Source: a virus. From it: 64,000 nt of DNA. The stretch is from positions 124,001 through 188,000 of IMG/VR virus record IMGVR_UViG_3300025141_000016; one strand, given 5' to 3'. Within the stretch, counting starts at the first letter, position 1; every line of letters starts with the position of its first letter. Positions 7,822 through 15,294 of the stretch are shown here, piece by piece. A model generated the notes under the pieces. The model searched no databases. It saw only the letters and a list, made by a program, of their open reading frames with translations, and was not told the origin of the DNA. The position numbers and the translations under genes are program-made.

Positions 7822-8835
7822 ATGGCATCAAAGAAAGCAGCCCCATTGGGTGTCGGTTTAGACATCGGCACCATGAATCTTGTCTCGGCTCGTCGCACAG
7901 CGGACGGCTCGGTGGAGACGACCCGGATGCGGGATGCGTTCCTCGATCTGGATGCCAGCGCCAAGAAGATGTTGAAGCTCTCTGGGGTCAACTTCATCGA
8001 CCATGGGGAGGACGGGATCATCGTCGTTGGAGATGCAGCCATGGAGATGGCCAACGTGTTCGGACGCGAGGCCCGACGACCTTTGTCGCAGGGTTTGATC
8101 TCGGCAGGGGAGATGGATGCCCTTGATGTGTTGGGCGTTCTGGTCAAGAACGTCATCGGTGAGCCCGCCAAGGCAGATGAAGTCTGCTACTTCTCTGTCC
8201 CCGCAGCCCCCGTGGATGAGAGCCGTGATGTGGTGTACCACCGAGGCGTGTTTGAACGCATCGTGACCGAGTGCGGATACGAGCCCTACGCCTCCAACGA
8301 AGCGATGGCGATCATCTACGCCGAAACAGCCGCCGACGGGTTCTCGGGCCTTGGCATCTCTTTCGGGTCAGGGATGTGCAACCTCGCCCTCGCTGTATCT
8401 GGGGTCGAGGGGATGGTGTTCAGCGTGGCTCGGGGTGGTGACTGGATTGATGCTGGAGCCGCGAAGGCCACTGGGTCAACCCAAAGCCGGATGTGCGCCA
8501 TCAAAGAACGGGGGGTGGACCTCATGGACCCGAAGTCTCGGGAAGAGGAAGCCCTCATTCTCTACTACAAGAGTCTCATCGAGTACGCCCTGGACCAGAC
8601 GACCCGTGAGTTCATCAAGATCAAGGACCGCTTCTCTCTCCCCCGACCAATCCCCATCGTGGTGTCGGGTGGAACAAGCCTCGCAGGCAACTTCCTGCCG
8701 TTCTTTGAGCAGGTCTTTGAGAAGAAGCGTCGGAAGTTCCCCATCGAGATCAGCGAGATTCGGCACGCGAGCGATCCCATGAACGCCGTCGCCCGAGGTC
8801 TGCTCATCCAGGCTATGCAAGAGTATGAGGACTGA
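7822..8835 (+). CDS. Actin/Hsp70-fold ATPase (ParM/MreB-like)
   Basis: This 337-residue protein has the sequence signature of the actin/Hsp70/sugar-kinase superfamily. The phosphate-1 loop is LDIGTMN (13-19). A phosphate-2-like loop, GISFGSGMCNLAL, is at 178-190, followed by GGDWIDAGAAKATG near 205-218. The adenosine motif VSGGTSLAGN is at 281-290. In phosphate-2 the usual Asp is replaced by Ser (SFGSG). Phage actin-like proteins are known to segregate plasmid-prophages or to position replication and capsids. The location among virion genes leaves the role open. Its 3' end overlaps the convergent exonuclease gene by 23 bases. Confidence 0.85.
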   Translation: MASKKAAPLGVGLDIGTMNLVSARRTADGSVETTRMRDAFLDLDASAKKMLKLSGVNFIDHGEDGIIVVGDAAMEMANVFGREARRPLSQGLISAGEMDALDVLGVLVKNVIGEPAKADEVCYFSVPAAPVDESRDVVYHRGVFERIVTECGYEPYASNEAMAIIYAETAADGFSGLGISFGSGMCNLALAVSGVEGMVFSVARGGDWIDAGAAKATGSTQSRMCAIKERGVDLMDPKSREEEALILYYKSLIEYALDQTTREFIKIKDRFSLPRPIPIVVSGGTSLAGNFLPFFEQVFEKKRRKFPIEISEIRHASDPMNAVARGLLIQAMQEYED

Positions 8836-9412
8836 ACGGTAGAATCCTACGCTTCCACAGGTACAGGCGAAGACGGGTCTTTCCCTTCCAGCCCATACGA
8901 CAAGTGAGGTTGTAGAGCCGTTGGGTATCTCGGGCATCTTTGAGGGCGGTGTGTGCCCCTTCCTTTCCCCATCCGAGGAAGTCGCGGATCGGGTCTAACC
9001 CCAACCGAGGAAGCCCCAAGGGGGTCAGATGCTCATGGGCGAGAGTCACGGTATCTACCTTGTGGTAGGGAACACGCTTCTGGAATCCAGCCCGTTTCAG
9101 GTTGGAGTTGATCATCTCCTCGTCAAAGGAGACGTTGTGACCGCACAGCGCACTTCCTTTGAGGAAGGCCAAGAGGTCAACCCCCACTTCCTTCATGGTG
9201 GGGGCATCCTCCCATCGTTCGGGGGCAGCGGCGTACCCATTGATTTCCAGTGCTTTGGGATGGGCTGTGTGGATGTGCTCCGGGCGGATGAGAGTGTGGA
9301 AGACACGCTCGTTCCCCCCTTCCACCCGGATAGCAGCGACTTCGATGACCTCGGCTACGGAAGAATCGAGCCCGGTGGTTTCAGTGTCTATGAACGTAAT
9401 GGCCTTTATCAA
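8813..9412 (-). CDS. DEDDh 3'-5' exonuclease (DnaQ/RNase T-like)
   Basis: This is a 199-residue exonuclease. ExoI is FIDTETTG (D9, E11), ExoII is GHNVSFDEEMI (91-101, with D97) and ExoIII is HTALKDARDT (H154, D159), so the full DEDDh set is present. I chose the TTG at 9412 because AGGAGG lies 4 bases upstream and the exonuclease fold begins there; the longer frame would run back under the divergent gene at 9542. The enzyme probably trims DNA 3' ends in replication, repair or nucleotide recycling. It is the only - strand gene in the first 11.9 kb. Confidence 0.88.
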   Translation of the reverse strand: MIKAITFIDTETTGLDSSVAEVIEVAAIRVEGGNERVFHTLIRPEHIHTAHPKALEINGYAAAPERWEDAPTMKEVGVDLLAFLKGSALCGHNVSFDEEMINSNLKRAGFQKRVPYHKVDTVTLAHEHLTPLGLPRLGLDPIRDFLGWGKEGAHTALKDARDTQRLYNLTCRMGWKGKTRLRLYLWKRRILPFSPHTLA

Positions 9413-9541
9413 GAACCCTCCTGTGTTCCTTATTACACGAAAAGCCTCGCCCACGGACCCCCCCTTGCAAGGCTCCCTGTGGGGGTTGGGGGGTTGGAGT
9501 TGGCGCACAGCGGGTAAAGAGGGAGAGGGAGAGGAGTATCC

Positions 9542-10087
9542 TTGACTCGGAAAATGAAACCCATCGAGATCCCAGTACCAGGGACGATCAGGGAGGCTGT
9601 GTTCTCCGTGGCCGTTCCTATTGGCGATGGCACGTTCACGACCGTAGGCACCCTGATTGAAGAAGCGCAGCGTGCGTTGGGCAGAGCGAACGAAGTCCTC
9701 TCCACCAACGCCCTGGTTGCCCTTGCAGCCCAGGACATGGCCCGCCAGTATCGGCGCAGAGGACACTCTTCCATCTCCATCCGTGCTGACGGTGAAGTGG
9801 TGTTTCGGGTTCAGTACACGGACCCCCAGGATCCCCTTCCCCCCGAGCCTCCGAGTGCTCCTGGGGGTGCGGGCCTCCCTCTCCTCTCGGCCTTGCGTGA
9901 GAGGGCGGGCGAGTTGGGGGTAGACATTTCCGACCTGGGTCGCCAGAAGCGCAAGATCATGCGGAGGTTGGCGGAAGCCTCTCTCCCCCCAGACTCCCCA
10001 AAGACAATGGAAGAACCCCCCCCACGACTACGGGATGAGGTCACGACAAGCACTCCCCTCCACACGACGAAGTTGCCCGGTCGGTAG
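9542..10087 (+). CDS. Hypothetical protein with proline-rich tail
   Basis: The product is 181 residues from TTG 9542, which has GAGGAG about 5 bases upstream; ATG 9554 is the alternative. An N-terminal alpha/beta region of about 100 residues is followed by a Pro-rich segment (PLPPEPPSAPGG), a basic helix (GRQKRKIMRRLAEA) and another Pro-rich tail. No family is recognised. The 129 bases before it separate it from the divergent exonuclease and should hold promoters for both; GGGTAAAG at 9513 is the only visible candidate. Confidence 0.6.
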   Translation: MTRKMKPIEIPVPGTIREAVFSVAVPIGDGTFTTVGTLIEEAQRALGRANEVLSTNALVALAAQDMARQYRRRGHSSISIRADGEVVFRVQYTDPQDPLPPEPPSAPGGAGLPLLSALRERAGELGVDISDLGRQKRKIMRRLAEASLPPDSPKTMEEPPPRLRDEVTTSTPLHTTKLPGR

Positions 10088-10119
10088 TACGTCTATGGGA
10101 ATCAACAGGGGGAGTCACT

Positions 10120-10494
10120 ATGTCTGAATATGGCTATTGGAACTATGGGGGGAAGAACGGGCTGGAAGGCGCGGAGTCCACCATCGAAGAACTCCCCGAC
10201 GGGACCGAATGGTTGAAGAAAGACCCAGATCACCCGTGCGTATTGGAGGATGAGTTCATCTTGTTCGCCGTGCGAAACGACCATCAAGCCCTCACCCAGT
10301 TCCACCAACTGCTACCCACCATGGATGCTGTGAGCCAAGAGCGACTACAAGGTCTTCTGGCGAGGCACCCCGCTTCTTTTCAACCTCGTCCTGATGAGAC
10401 GACCACTTCCGACAACATCCAGCGTAAGGAAGCCCAAGCGGGCCTCCATGTGGATCTCAAACGCCTACAAAGTGGTGTCAACCGACACCGATAG
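10120..10494 (+). CDS. Hypothetical protein
   Basis: This is a 124-residue ORF with a clear ribosome binding site (GGGGGAG) before ATG 10120. The N-terminus is rich in Tyr, Gly and Trp, the middle is acidic and the C-terminus is polar and basic. There is no membrane segment or recognisable motif. It lies in a run of small + strand genes between neck-like and tail genes. Confidence 0.6.
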   Translation: MSEYGYWNYGGKNGLEGAESTIEELPDGTEWLKKDPDHPCVLEDEFILFAVRNDHQALTQFHQLLPTMDAVSQERLQGLLARHPASFQPRPDETTTSDNIQRKEAQAGLHVDLKRLQSGVNRHR

Positions 10495-10502
10495 GAGCAA
10501 TC

Positions 10503-10775
10503 ATGGCCCGTATCCCGTCAGTCACAATGTCCCGGCCCAGCCGGGTTTCCCGTATCCGCCCAACGGCAGCACCGGCTCCCGCAGCAGCACCGGCTCCCGC
10601 TCCGGCAGCAGCAGCACCGGCTCCCGCTCCCGCTCCGGCAGCACCGGCAGCCGAGCAGTTGACCATGGCCAACACCAAGGCCGAACTGACCGCCGCAGCC
10701 GAAGCCGCTGGGATCGATGTGGGTTCTTCGGACACCAAGGCCCAGATCCTTGCAGCCCTCTACCCGGACTCCTAA
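10503..10775 (+). CDS. Ala-Pro-linked HeH/LEM-like domain protein
   Basis: This 90-residue protein has three parts. A basic N-terminus contains MSRPSRVSR, matching the gene at 7068. An Ala-Pro repeat (about residues 23-51) is encoded by tandem repeats of GCACCGGCTCCCGC-like units at 10565-10650. The C-terminus (TKAELTAAAEAAGIDV then TKAQILAAL) resembles HeH/LEM or SAP-like helix-extended-helix domains often attached to small phage head or neck proteins. The repeat tract could slip and vary in length. The DNA- or partner-binding role is inferred. Confidence 0.65.
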   Translation: MARIPSVTMSRPSRVSRIRPTAAPAPAAAPAPAPAAAAPAPAPAPAAPAAEQLTMANTKAELTAAAEAAGIDVGSSDTKAQILAALYPDS

Positions 10776-10787
10776 TCGGAGGAGTCC

Positions 10788-11207
10788 GTGCCCTTGATGC
10801 GGATAGACCTATACTCCGTGGACCAGGGTTATGGCTTCTGCCTCCCACTCCAGGGGGACAGCCCCCGTGTGTTCTTCCGGGTCGAGGACTTCACGCGGTT
10901 GAAGGCGGGTGGCCCACTCCCTATCAGTGGGGAAGAGGTAGAAGTTCCCGAAGTGATCGAGGGTAGCCCGTCTCCACGAGCCAGGACAGTTCTGCGGGTC
11001 ACGGAGCCCCTACTTCTACGCGGACGGGTAAGGTCTTTCGACTCCAATAAGGGATGGGGGTTTGTTGAGGTTGGCTCGGAGGTCTACTTCCTCCATCGGA
11101 GTGACCTTCAAGAGCCTTTCCTCCCGGTGATCGGAACCACTATCTCATTCTACGCTGGCTCACGGCGGCAACGACCTCGCGCCTGCTACGTCCATCGAGA
11201 CGGGTAG
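10788..11207 (+). CDS. Tandem cold-shock domain protein
   Basis: The product is 139 residues from GTG 10788, with GGAGGAG just upstream. Residues 77-135 match a cold-shock domain with RNP1 KGWGFVEV (88-95) and RNP2 VYFLH (99-103), the usual single-strand RNA/DNA-binding face. Residues 5-40 look like a second, more diverged copy (QGYGF at 13-17, VFFRVEDF at 28-35). A nucleic-acid-binding role such as RNA chaperone or translation control is likely. Two domains in one short protein is unusual against the common 65-75 residue single-domain Csp. Confidence 0.8.
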   Translation: MPLMRIDLYSVDQGYGFCLPLQGDSPRVFFRVEDFTRLKAGGPLPISGEEVEVPEVIEGSPSPRARTVLRVTEPLLLRGRVRSFDSNKGWGFVEVGSEVYFLHRSDLQEPFLPVIGTTISFYAGSRRQRPRACYVHRDG

Positions 11208-11210
11208 GGT
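11203..11210 (+). promoter_or_regulatory. GGTAGNGT octamer upstream of the gene at 11230
   Basis: GGTAGGGT overlaps the preceding stop codon and ends 19 bases before ATG 11230. It belongs to the octamer family described at 809. The TAG here is also a stop codon, so chance is possible. Confidence 0.3.
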
Positions 11211-11229
11211 GTACAAAGAGGGAGATCCC

Positions 11230-11907
11230 ATGAAAGAACAAAACCCATTCGGCGGCTTGGCAACCAGCCTCTACACCCCCATGTCCGAAGACGAGCAGGA
11301 AGTCCTGTCCCGGTTGAAAGCCGCCAACGACTTTCGGATCATCGTGAAGGGGTGGGCTACGATTGACCAGCCCCGAGTGATTGTGGGCGATCTGCGCCTT
11401 GCACTCCACTTCCGGCTGAACATTACGAAGCCGGAAATCCCTGTGCCTGTCCATTTCTTCGACCTTGAACTCCGCACGGGGGCCGGGATCCTCTTGTTCA
11501 AGGAACGGCAATCAGTCGTTTACGACGGGAAGCCCATCATGGTGGGGGACGGGTTGTTCTTCGACATGGCCTGGGACATAGCCATCACAGCCATGGACCC
11601 GAAGCTGGTGAAGATGCTCAAACCCGGAGCCACCGGATTGACCTCTCGTTGGACAGACCGGGACACCGGGGACCTGACTGTGCTCGGCAACACTCGCATG
11701 ACCTCCGAGCAACGCCAGTTGGTCCACAAACTACGGAGCGGCGAAGCGGGAAGTCGCCAAGACACCCAACGACAAGTAGCAAAGGCGACTGCCCAGGCAA
11801 AGGGGCCAAAGGCCACGGAAGGGGTAGTAACGCTTGGGCAGGGGAACGCAGAGGCGGAATCCGTGGCGGGCACGACGGTAGAGGTTCACCGACACACTGA
11901 CAAGTAG
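11230..11907 (+). CDS. Hypothetical protein with beta-rich core
   Basis: The product is 225 residues from ATG 11230, which has GAGGGAGA upstream; a GTG at 11209 would start inside that signal. Residues 25-150 look beta-rich and globular, and the C-terminal third is polar, Ala/Gln/Lys-rich and probably disordered. No family is recognised. It is the last gene of this + strand run and ends one base before the stop of a convergent small gene. Confidence 0.6.
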   Translation: MKEQNPFGGLATSLYTPMSEDEQEVLSRLKAANDFRIIVKGWATIDQPRVIVGDLRLALHFRLNITKPEIPVPVHFFDLELRTGAGILLFKERQSVVYDGKPIMVGDGLFFDMAWDIAITAMDPKLVKMLKPGATGLTSRWTDRDTGDLTVLGNTRMTSEQRQLVHKLRSGEAGSRQDTQRQVAKATAQAKGPKATEGVVTLGQGNAEAESVAGTTVEVHRHTDK

Positions 11908-11908
11908 G

Positions 11909-12082
11909 TCAGTGCCAGACAGACCCCACACAGGGGTTGCCTCCCCAACAGCGCAAAAGCAACTCCCATGCCTCTACGGGCAGCGATTTTGCATGGCGTT
12001 GGGCCAGGATCATCAGGTAGATGGTGATTTCTCGTGAGCCCAACCCTACAAGGTTACGGCTGGCGGTCCATTCTGAAAGCAT
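11909..12082 (-). CDS. Small hypothetical protein
   Basis: This is a 57-residue ORF. ATG 12082 is chosen because GGAGGT sits 4 bases upstream, an ideal ribosome binding site; the longer GTG start would lie before it. The protein is Leu- and Trp-rich with one mildly hydrophobic helix. Its function is unknown. It is the most downstream gene of a - strand group running from 13207. Confidence 0.6.
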   Translation of the reverse strand: MLSEWTASRNLVGLGSREITIYLMILAQRHAKSLPVEAWELLLRCWGGNPCVGSVWH

Positions 12083-12120
12083 GGTTACCTCCACGTCGAG
12101 GATACCTCTAAACCCCCCCA

Positions 12121-12149
12121 GCCCGAAAGTAAATCCTTCACTTTCGGGC
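12121..12149. terminator. Perfect 10-bp hairpin between - strand genes
   Basis: GCCCGAAAGT and its exact complement flank a 9-base loop. No T-tract follows on either strand, so it may be a weak terminator, an RNA-processing or stability element, or an operator, rather than a classical intrinsic terminator. Confidence 0.5.
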
Positions 12150-12192
12150 CAAAGGGTTCAACTTTCACTTCTCATAGGACCATTACCGAGGT

Positions 12193-12606
12193 TCAGCCCT
12201 TACGAGCCTCCAGAACGGCTTTGCGAAGTTCGGACAAGTCCTTCCCCGCTCGTGTGGCGACTTTACGGAGCCGGGTGCCGGGACTTCCGGCCTTTCCGCT
12301 GTCTACCTTTTCAGCGTCCTCGACGGCGGCCTGGAGGTGGTGGATGATCTCGTTCAACTTATCGGTGATGCTCATGGGGCACTCTCTCTGGTAATAGGGC
12401 GAAAGCCCCGGTTTTGGGATCGGGTTGGTCCGAATGACCTCGGTGCGGTAATCGCGTGCCGTGGCATACGGTTCCTCGTTGCTGCCGATCATACCCTCCA
12501 ACCACTCGGAAGCAGCGGTGAGAGCCGCTTCCAAGCCGATGTAGGTGCAGGGGAGTTCCCCTGACGTGCTCTCGGTGCTCCACACGATCTTGTAGGTAGG
12601 GGTCAC
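12193..12606 (-). CDS. Protein with C-terminal histone H1-like (Hc1-type) domain
   Basis: The product is 137 residues from GTG 12606, overlapping the upstream stop as GTGA. Residues 1-76 are an unknown alpha/beta region. Residues 79-137 (ITDKLNEIIHHLQAAVEDAEK, then GSPGTRLRKVATRAGKDLSELRK) resemble the bacterial histone H1-like family, including the GTRxRK core followed by a Leu/Arg helix. An internal ATG at 12375 could give a stand-alone 60-residue form. DNA compaction or chromatin interference is a plausible role. The call rests on pattern recognition. Confidence 0.6.
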   Translation of the reverse strand: MTPTYKIVWSTESTSGELPCTYIGLEAALTAASEWLEGMIGSNEEPYATARDYRTEVIRTNPIPKPGLSPYYQRECPMSITDKLNEIIHHLQAAVEDAEKVDSGKAGSPGTRLRKVATRAGKDLSELRKAVLEARKG

Positions 12607-12917
12607 TCCTCCCCCCTGATCAGGTGCTCCAATCCGAACTGGCGAGCAAGGTCGTTTGCGAGCCCCCGTACATGGGTGACAAGAAGTTCAGCCTCGTACT
12701 GTGTCTCGGGAGGTCGGAGGGGAAGGCTCTCTCCCCCTCGACGGCGAGCCTCCAGATCAACGACCAAGGCGTTCCACCCGTACACCTCTGGACCCCAGAT
12801 GACTTCAACATAAGCCAGGGGTTCGGTGTCGAGGTCCGGGGCTCCCGGCTTCCCTTCCAGGGCGAGTCGGATGCGGTGTTGGTCGAGATCAACTACTTTG
12901 GGGGGATCGTCGCTCAT
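12603..12917 (-). CDS. Hypothetical protein
   Basis: This is a 104-residue acidic protein with a central alpha/beta region (YVEVIWGPEVYGW) and a C-terminal helix. No motif is recognised. It overlaps the downstream gene by 4 bases and lies 8 bases after the upstream one, so it is part of a small - strand operon. Confidence 0.6.
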   Translation of the reverse strand: MSDDPPKVVDLDQHRIRLALEGKPGAPDLDTEPLAYVEVIWGPEVYGWNALVVDLEARRRGGESLPLRPPETQYEAELLVTHVRGLANDLARQFGLEHLIRGEE

Positions 12918-12925
12918 GGGGAAGT

Positions 12926-13207
12926 CTACCCGCGTGGGGCAGCGAGCCCGAGTCTGCGGTGGAGAGATTGGAGTTCACGGAGGCCATTCCCATCCGCGAT
13001 AAGGCCACCCAAACGCTTCAACAACGCGAGGGCCTTGTCGGCATCGAGGGGCTTGCTCTCCTTTTCCAGCAAGCCATCCCGCTGGTAAAGAGTGGTGCCG
13101 GGAGAGTAGCCGTCCCCGTCACAGGGATGGACACAGAAGGCCACGCGCCCTTCCGGGCCTTCGACCTCAAATCCCACGCAGTCACAATCGTAGACGCGAA
13201 ACTCCAT
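12926..13207 (-). CDS. Small Cys-containing hypothetical protein
   Basis: The product is 93 residues from ATG 13207, with GGGAGG 6 bases upstream; the longer GTG start at 13234 lacks this support. Four Cys lie in the first half (YDCDCVGF, FCVHPCDGD) and could bind metal. A C-terminal helix is Leu/Arg-rich. It is the first gene of the - strand group, divergent from the DUF3846-like gene, so the 163-base gap should carry its promoter too, although only the + strand element is obvious. Confidence 0.6.
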   Translation of the reverse strand: MEFRVYDCDCVGFEVEGPEGRVAFCVHPCDGDGYSPGTTLYQRDGLLEKESKPLDADKALALLKRLGGLIADGNGLRELQSLHRRLGLAAPRG

Positions 13208-13287
13208 GTGTGGCCTCCCTATGTGTGGCACCAAGGTTTACCCGAAAGGACACGGAACCGACCCCCCCTCCCAAAAAAATCTCCCGA

Positions 13288-13322
13288 GGGGGGTTCAACT
13301 CCCCCTGGTATCTCCGTATGTG
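13288..13322 (+). promoter_or_regulatory. Class I promoter-like repeat, copy A
   Basis: TTCAAC (13294-13299), a 17-base spacer ending in TATCTCCG, then TATGTG (13317-13322), about 48 bases before ATG 13371. The same element, including flanking G and C runs that can form a stem around TTCAACT, occurs four more times on the - strand between 53.6 and 55.6 kb, always pointing at the next gene. Confidence 0.6.
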
Positions 13323-13370
13323 CGTGTACCCCCAATCCTGCGCCCCACCGAGGGGCCAACCGGAGAAGCC

Positions 13371-13637
13371 ATGTCACCCTCTTTCACTGTTGCCCCTGAC
13401 GGCACCGTCACCCCGTACCCACCCGCGAACGGCACCCACTTCACCCTTGAAGAGATGCAAACAGCGGTGGGCGGCTACGTTCAAACCGTCGGGATGGCTG
13501 ATGGTCGCTTGATGATCGTCCACGAGGACGGTCTTCTCATTGGACTCCCGCGCAACGCGATGGCATCGGCTCACTACGGCGAAGGCGCGAACATCGTTGG
13601 CACCATCCTCGTATGCCCGAGTTCGATGCTTCGGTAG
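13371..13637 (+). CDS. DUF3846-like protein
   Basis: The product is 88 residues from ATG 13371, with GGAGAAG upstream. The order DGTVTPYPP, LEEMQTAVGGYVQTV, LMIVHEDGLLIGLPRN and GANIVGTILV matches the usual layout of DUF3846, a small domain common in actinophage and plasmid genomes whose function is unknown. It follows promoter copy A and precedes a terminator-like hairpin, so it probably forms its own transcription unit. Confidence 0.75.
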   Translation: MSPSFTVAPDGTVTPYPPANGTHFTLEEMQTAVGGYVQTVGMADGRLMIVHEDGLLIGLPRNAMASAHYGEGANIVGTILVCPSSMLR

Positions 13638-13652
13638 GTGCGTCAGGTCACT

Positions 13653-13671
13653 GACCCCGAGGGGGGTCTTT
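13653..13671 (+). terminator. Terminator-like hairpin after the DUF3846-like gene
   Basis: GACCCC and GGGGTC form a short stem (13653-13668) followed by TTTC. It lies 16 bases after the stop codon. The stem is short but GC-rich. Confidence 0.55.
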
Positions 13672-13807
13672 CATCGTGCAGCACCGGTATAGGGCACACC
13701 CCGGACTGCTGTGCTGATCGCCAACTGTCAGAAATATGAGTTTTTCGTGTCCGATTTCCACCCATCACGTCGTTCACACAAGTAGCAACCCCCAGGAGTC
13801 TTCTCTC

Positions 13808-14731
13808 ATGCACGTTCTTCACGCACCCACAGCCGACCTCGCCCGTTCCATCGTACTGCCTGTCCTCACCGTCGAGGCCGAGTACGGTTCCTACGTCTGC
13901 GAAGGTCGCTTCTACACGGCAGCGCACCACCAAGGGGAAGGCCCCTTTGCGGGTCGCCACCTCCCCGGCCACGAGGGTACGGGTCGTCCCGCGCCCTGTA
14001 ACGACGACGGAATCACCATGATTGGTGAGGAAGACGTGGTTGTGGTTTCCCACATCGACCTCGACACCCTGGGCGGCTGTCTCCGTGCCACGGGTCGCCA
14101 CAACTCCCTCTTTGCAGGTGAGTTCGGCTCCTTTTGGGAGTTGGCCGAGTTCGTGGACGTGACCGGTCCTCACCACATGGCTCCTGATCACCCCGAGGCC
14201 CCACGCCTCCGAGCAGTCTGGGCGTGGCTCCAAGAGCACCGTCCCCGCTACCCTCGCGACGAGATCGTGGAAGTCACGGACCTCGTGTTGGCATTCGGTG
14301 ACGTTCTCCAGGCCATCCTCGCCGGGAACGAGGACTTCCTCGCCGCAGGTCAGGCGATGGCGGATGCGGAAGATACTCTCAACGAGGCTTCCTTCCGTTC
14401 CACCACGGATCCCGTGTGCGATGCGTACATCGTGGCGCGTGAGGCAGGTCAGTTCGTCAACCACCTCTACCGCACCCCCACAGGCATCGTCGGCTCCGCT
14501 GTCGTCGCTCTCAACACCACGATGAACAGCGTCACGGTTTCCCTGGCGAACCCCATCGAGGGTGTGAACTGTTGCGATCTGGTCCAGTCCCTCTGGGGTC
14601 CAGAAGCGGGGGGCCACGCAGGTATCGCTGGGTCGCCCCGTGGTCAGGTCATGGGATGGACTGACGTGGAAGAACTGTGTGGTGCCGTCCACGGCGCTCT
14701 CCGCGCAACCCTCAACCCCCGAGAGGCATGA
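13808..14731 (+). CDS. DHH-like phosphoesterase-like protein
   Basis: The product is 307 residues from ATG 13808, with AGGAG upstream. SHIDLDTLGG (81-90) resembles the first metal motif of DHH phosphoesterases. VDVTGPHHM (116-124) may supply the DHH-like residues, and GGHAGIAGSPRG near the C-terminus resembles the DHHA1 glycine motif (GGGHxxAAG). The protein also has several Cys. A nucleotide or short-oligonucleotide phosphodiesterase role would fit next to a thermonuclease gene. Motif spacing departs from RecJ/NrnA, so confidence is moderate. It overlaps the next gene by 4 bases. Confidence 0.55.
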   Translation: MHVLHAPTADLARSIVLPVLTVEAEYGSYVCEGRFYTAAHHQGEGPFAGRHLPGHEGTGRPAPCNDDGITMIGEEDVVVVSHIDLDTLGGCLRATGRHNSLFAGEFGSFWELAEFVDVTGPHHMAPDHPEAPRLRAVWAWLQEHRPRYPRDEIVEVTDLVLAFGDVLQAILAGNEDFLAAGQAMADAEDTLNEASFRSTTDPVCDAYIVAREAGQFVNHLYRTPTGIVGSAVVALNTTMNSVTVSLANPIEGVNCCDLVQSLWGPEAGGHAGIAGSPRGQVMGWTDVEELCGAVHGALRATLNPREA

Positions 14732-15219
14732 TGAAAACTATCCTCAAACGCTGCACTATGACCGACGATGGGGACTTCCACGGGCACTCTTGCGAGAAGT
14801 GCGACCACGAAGTGGGGGGGAACGGTCCTGACCCTTACGTCCTCACGGACGATGAGTCCATCGTATGTGTGGTCTGCGCGTTGGGGGCACCGGAAAAACC
14901 CGTCTTCATCCTCGACCCAGCGACAACCCACGAAGAGGACACCGTAGATAAAGTCCTCACGGCTGGGTTGTGGGAACACTCCTACCTCACAGGACTCCGT
15001 GCGGCCCAGGCAGACCCCGAGTACCAAGAAGCCCAGCGCCGATGGTTCAACCTGGGCCGCGCCAGGAATGGGGAGCCCCTGGAAGGGGAGGGTGTCTGGG
15101 ACGAGGACACCGAAGGGCCGTTCTGGAGATGGTGTGACCGGCACCATCGTCCTTTCCTGATGGCTGCGTTCAAGTCCCTGTGTGACCAACTCATGGCCCC
15201 GGAGACTGCCGAGCCCTGA
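14728..15219 (+). CDS. Zinc-ribbon hypothetical protein
   Basis: The product is 163 residues from the ATGATG at 14728, overlapping the upstream stop. CEKC (near 22-25) and CVVC (near 47-50) form a probable zinc ribbon. The rest is acidic and Trp-rich with no known domain. A strong intrinsic terminator follows, so this closes the transcription unit that began upstream. Confidence 0.65.
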   Translation: MMKTILKRCTMTDDGDFHGHSCEKCDHEVGGNGPDPYVLTDDESIVCVVCALGAPEKPVFILDPATTHEEDTVDKVLTAGLWEHSYLTGLRAAQADPEYQEAQRRWFNLGRARNGEPLEGEGVWDEDTEGPFWRWCDRHHRPFLMAAFKSLCDQLMAPETAEP

Positions 15220-15251
15220 TTCACCACCCCAGCCCCTTCACTGATCCCGTT

Positions 15252-15291
15252 AGCCCTCCTATCCCCTCTCTGGGGGTAGGAGGGCTTTTCT
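15252..15291 (+). terminator. Strong intrinsic terminator
   Basis: A 15-bp stem (15252-15266 with 15272-15286, one mismatch) encloses the loop TCTCT and is followed by TTTCTT. It is the clearest intrinsic terminator in the window and lies between the zinc-ribbon gene and the thermonuclease gene. Confidence 0.85.
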
Positions 15292-15294
15292 TGT

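Noticed and set aside
9413-9766. N-terminal extension of the exonuclease frame
   Set aside because: It runs under the divergent gene at 9542, and AGGAGG plus TTG at 9412 start exactly at the exonuclease fold.
13286-13312. T-arm-like sequence (GGGGG-TTCAACT-CCCCC) suggesting a tRNA
   Set aside because: Copies D and E of the repeat break the T-stem pairing, no acceptor, D or anticodon arms fit around any copy, and all copies sit at promoter distance from genes.
13643-14692. 349-residue - strand frame opposite the DHH-like gene
   Set aside because: The + strand gene has coupled neighbours, a ribosome binding site and motifs; the antisense frame has none.
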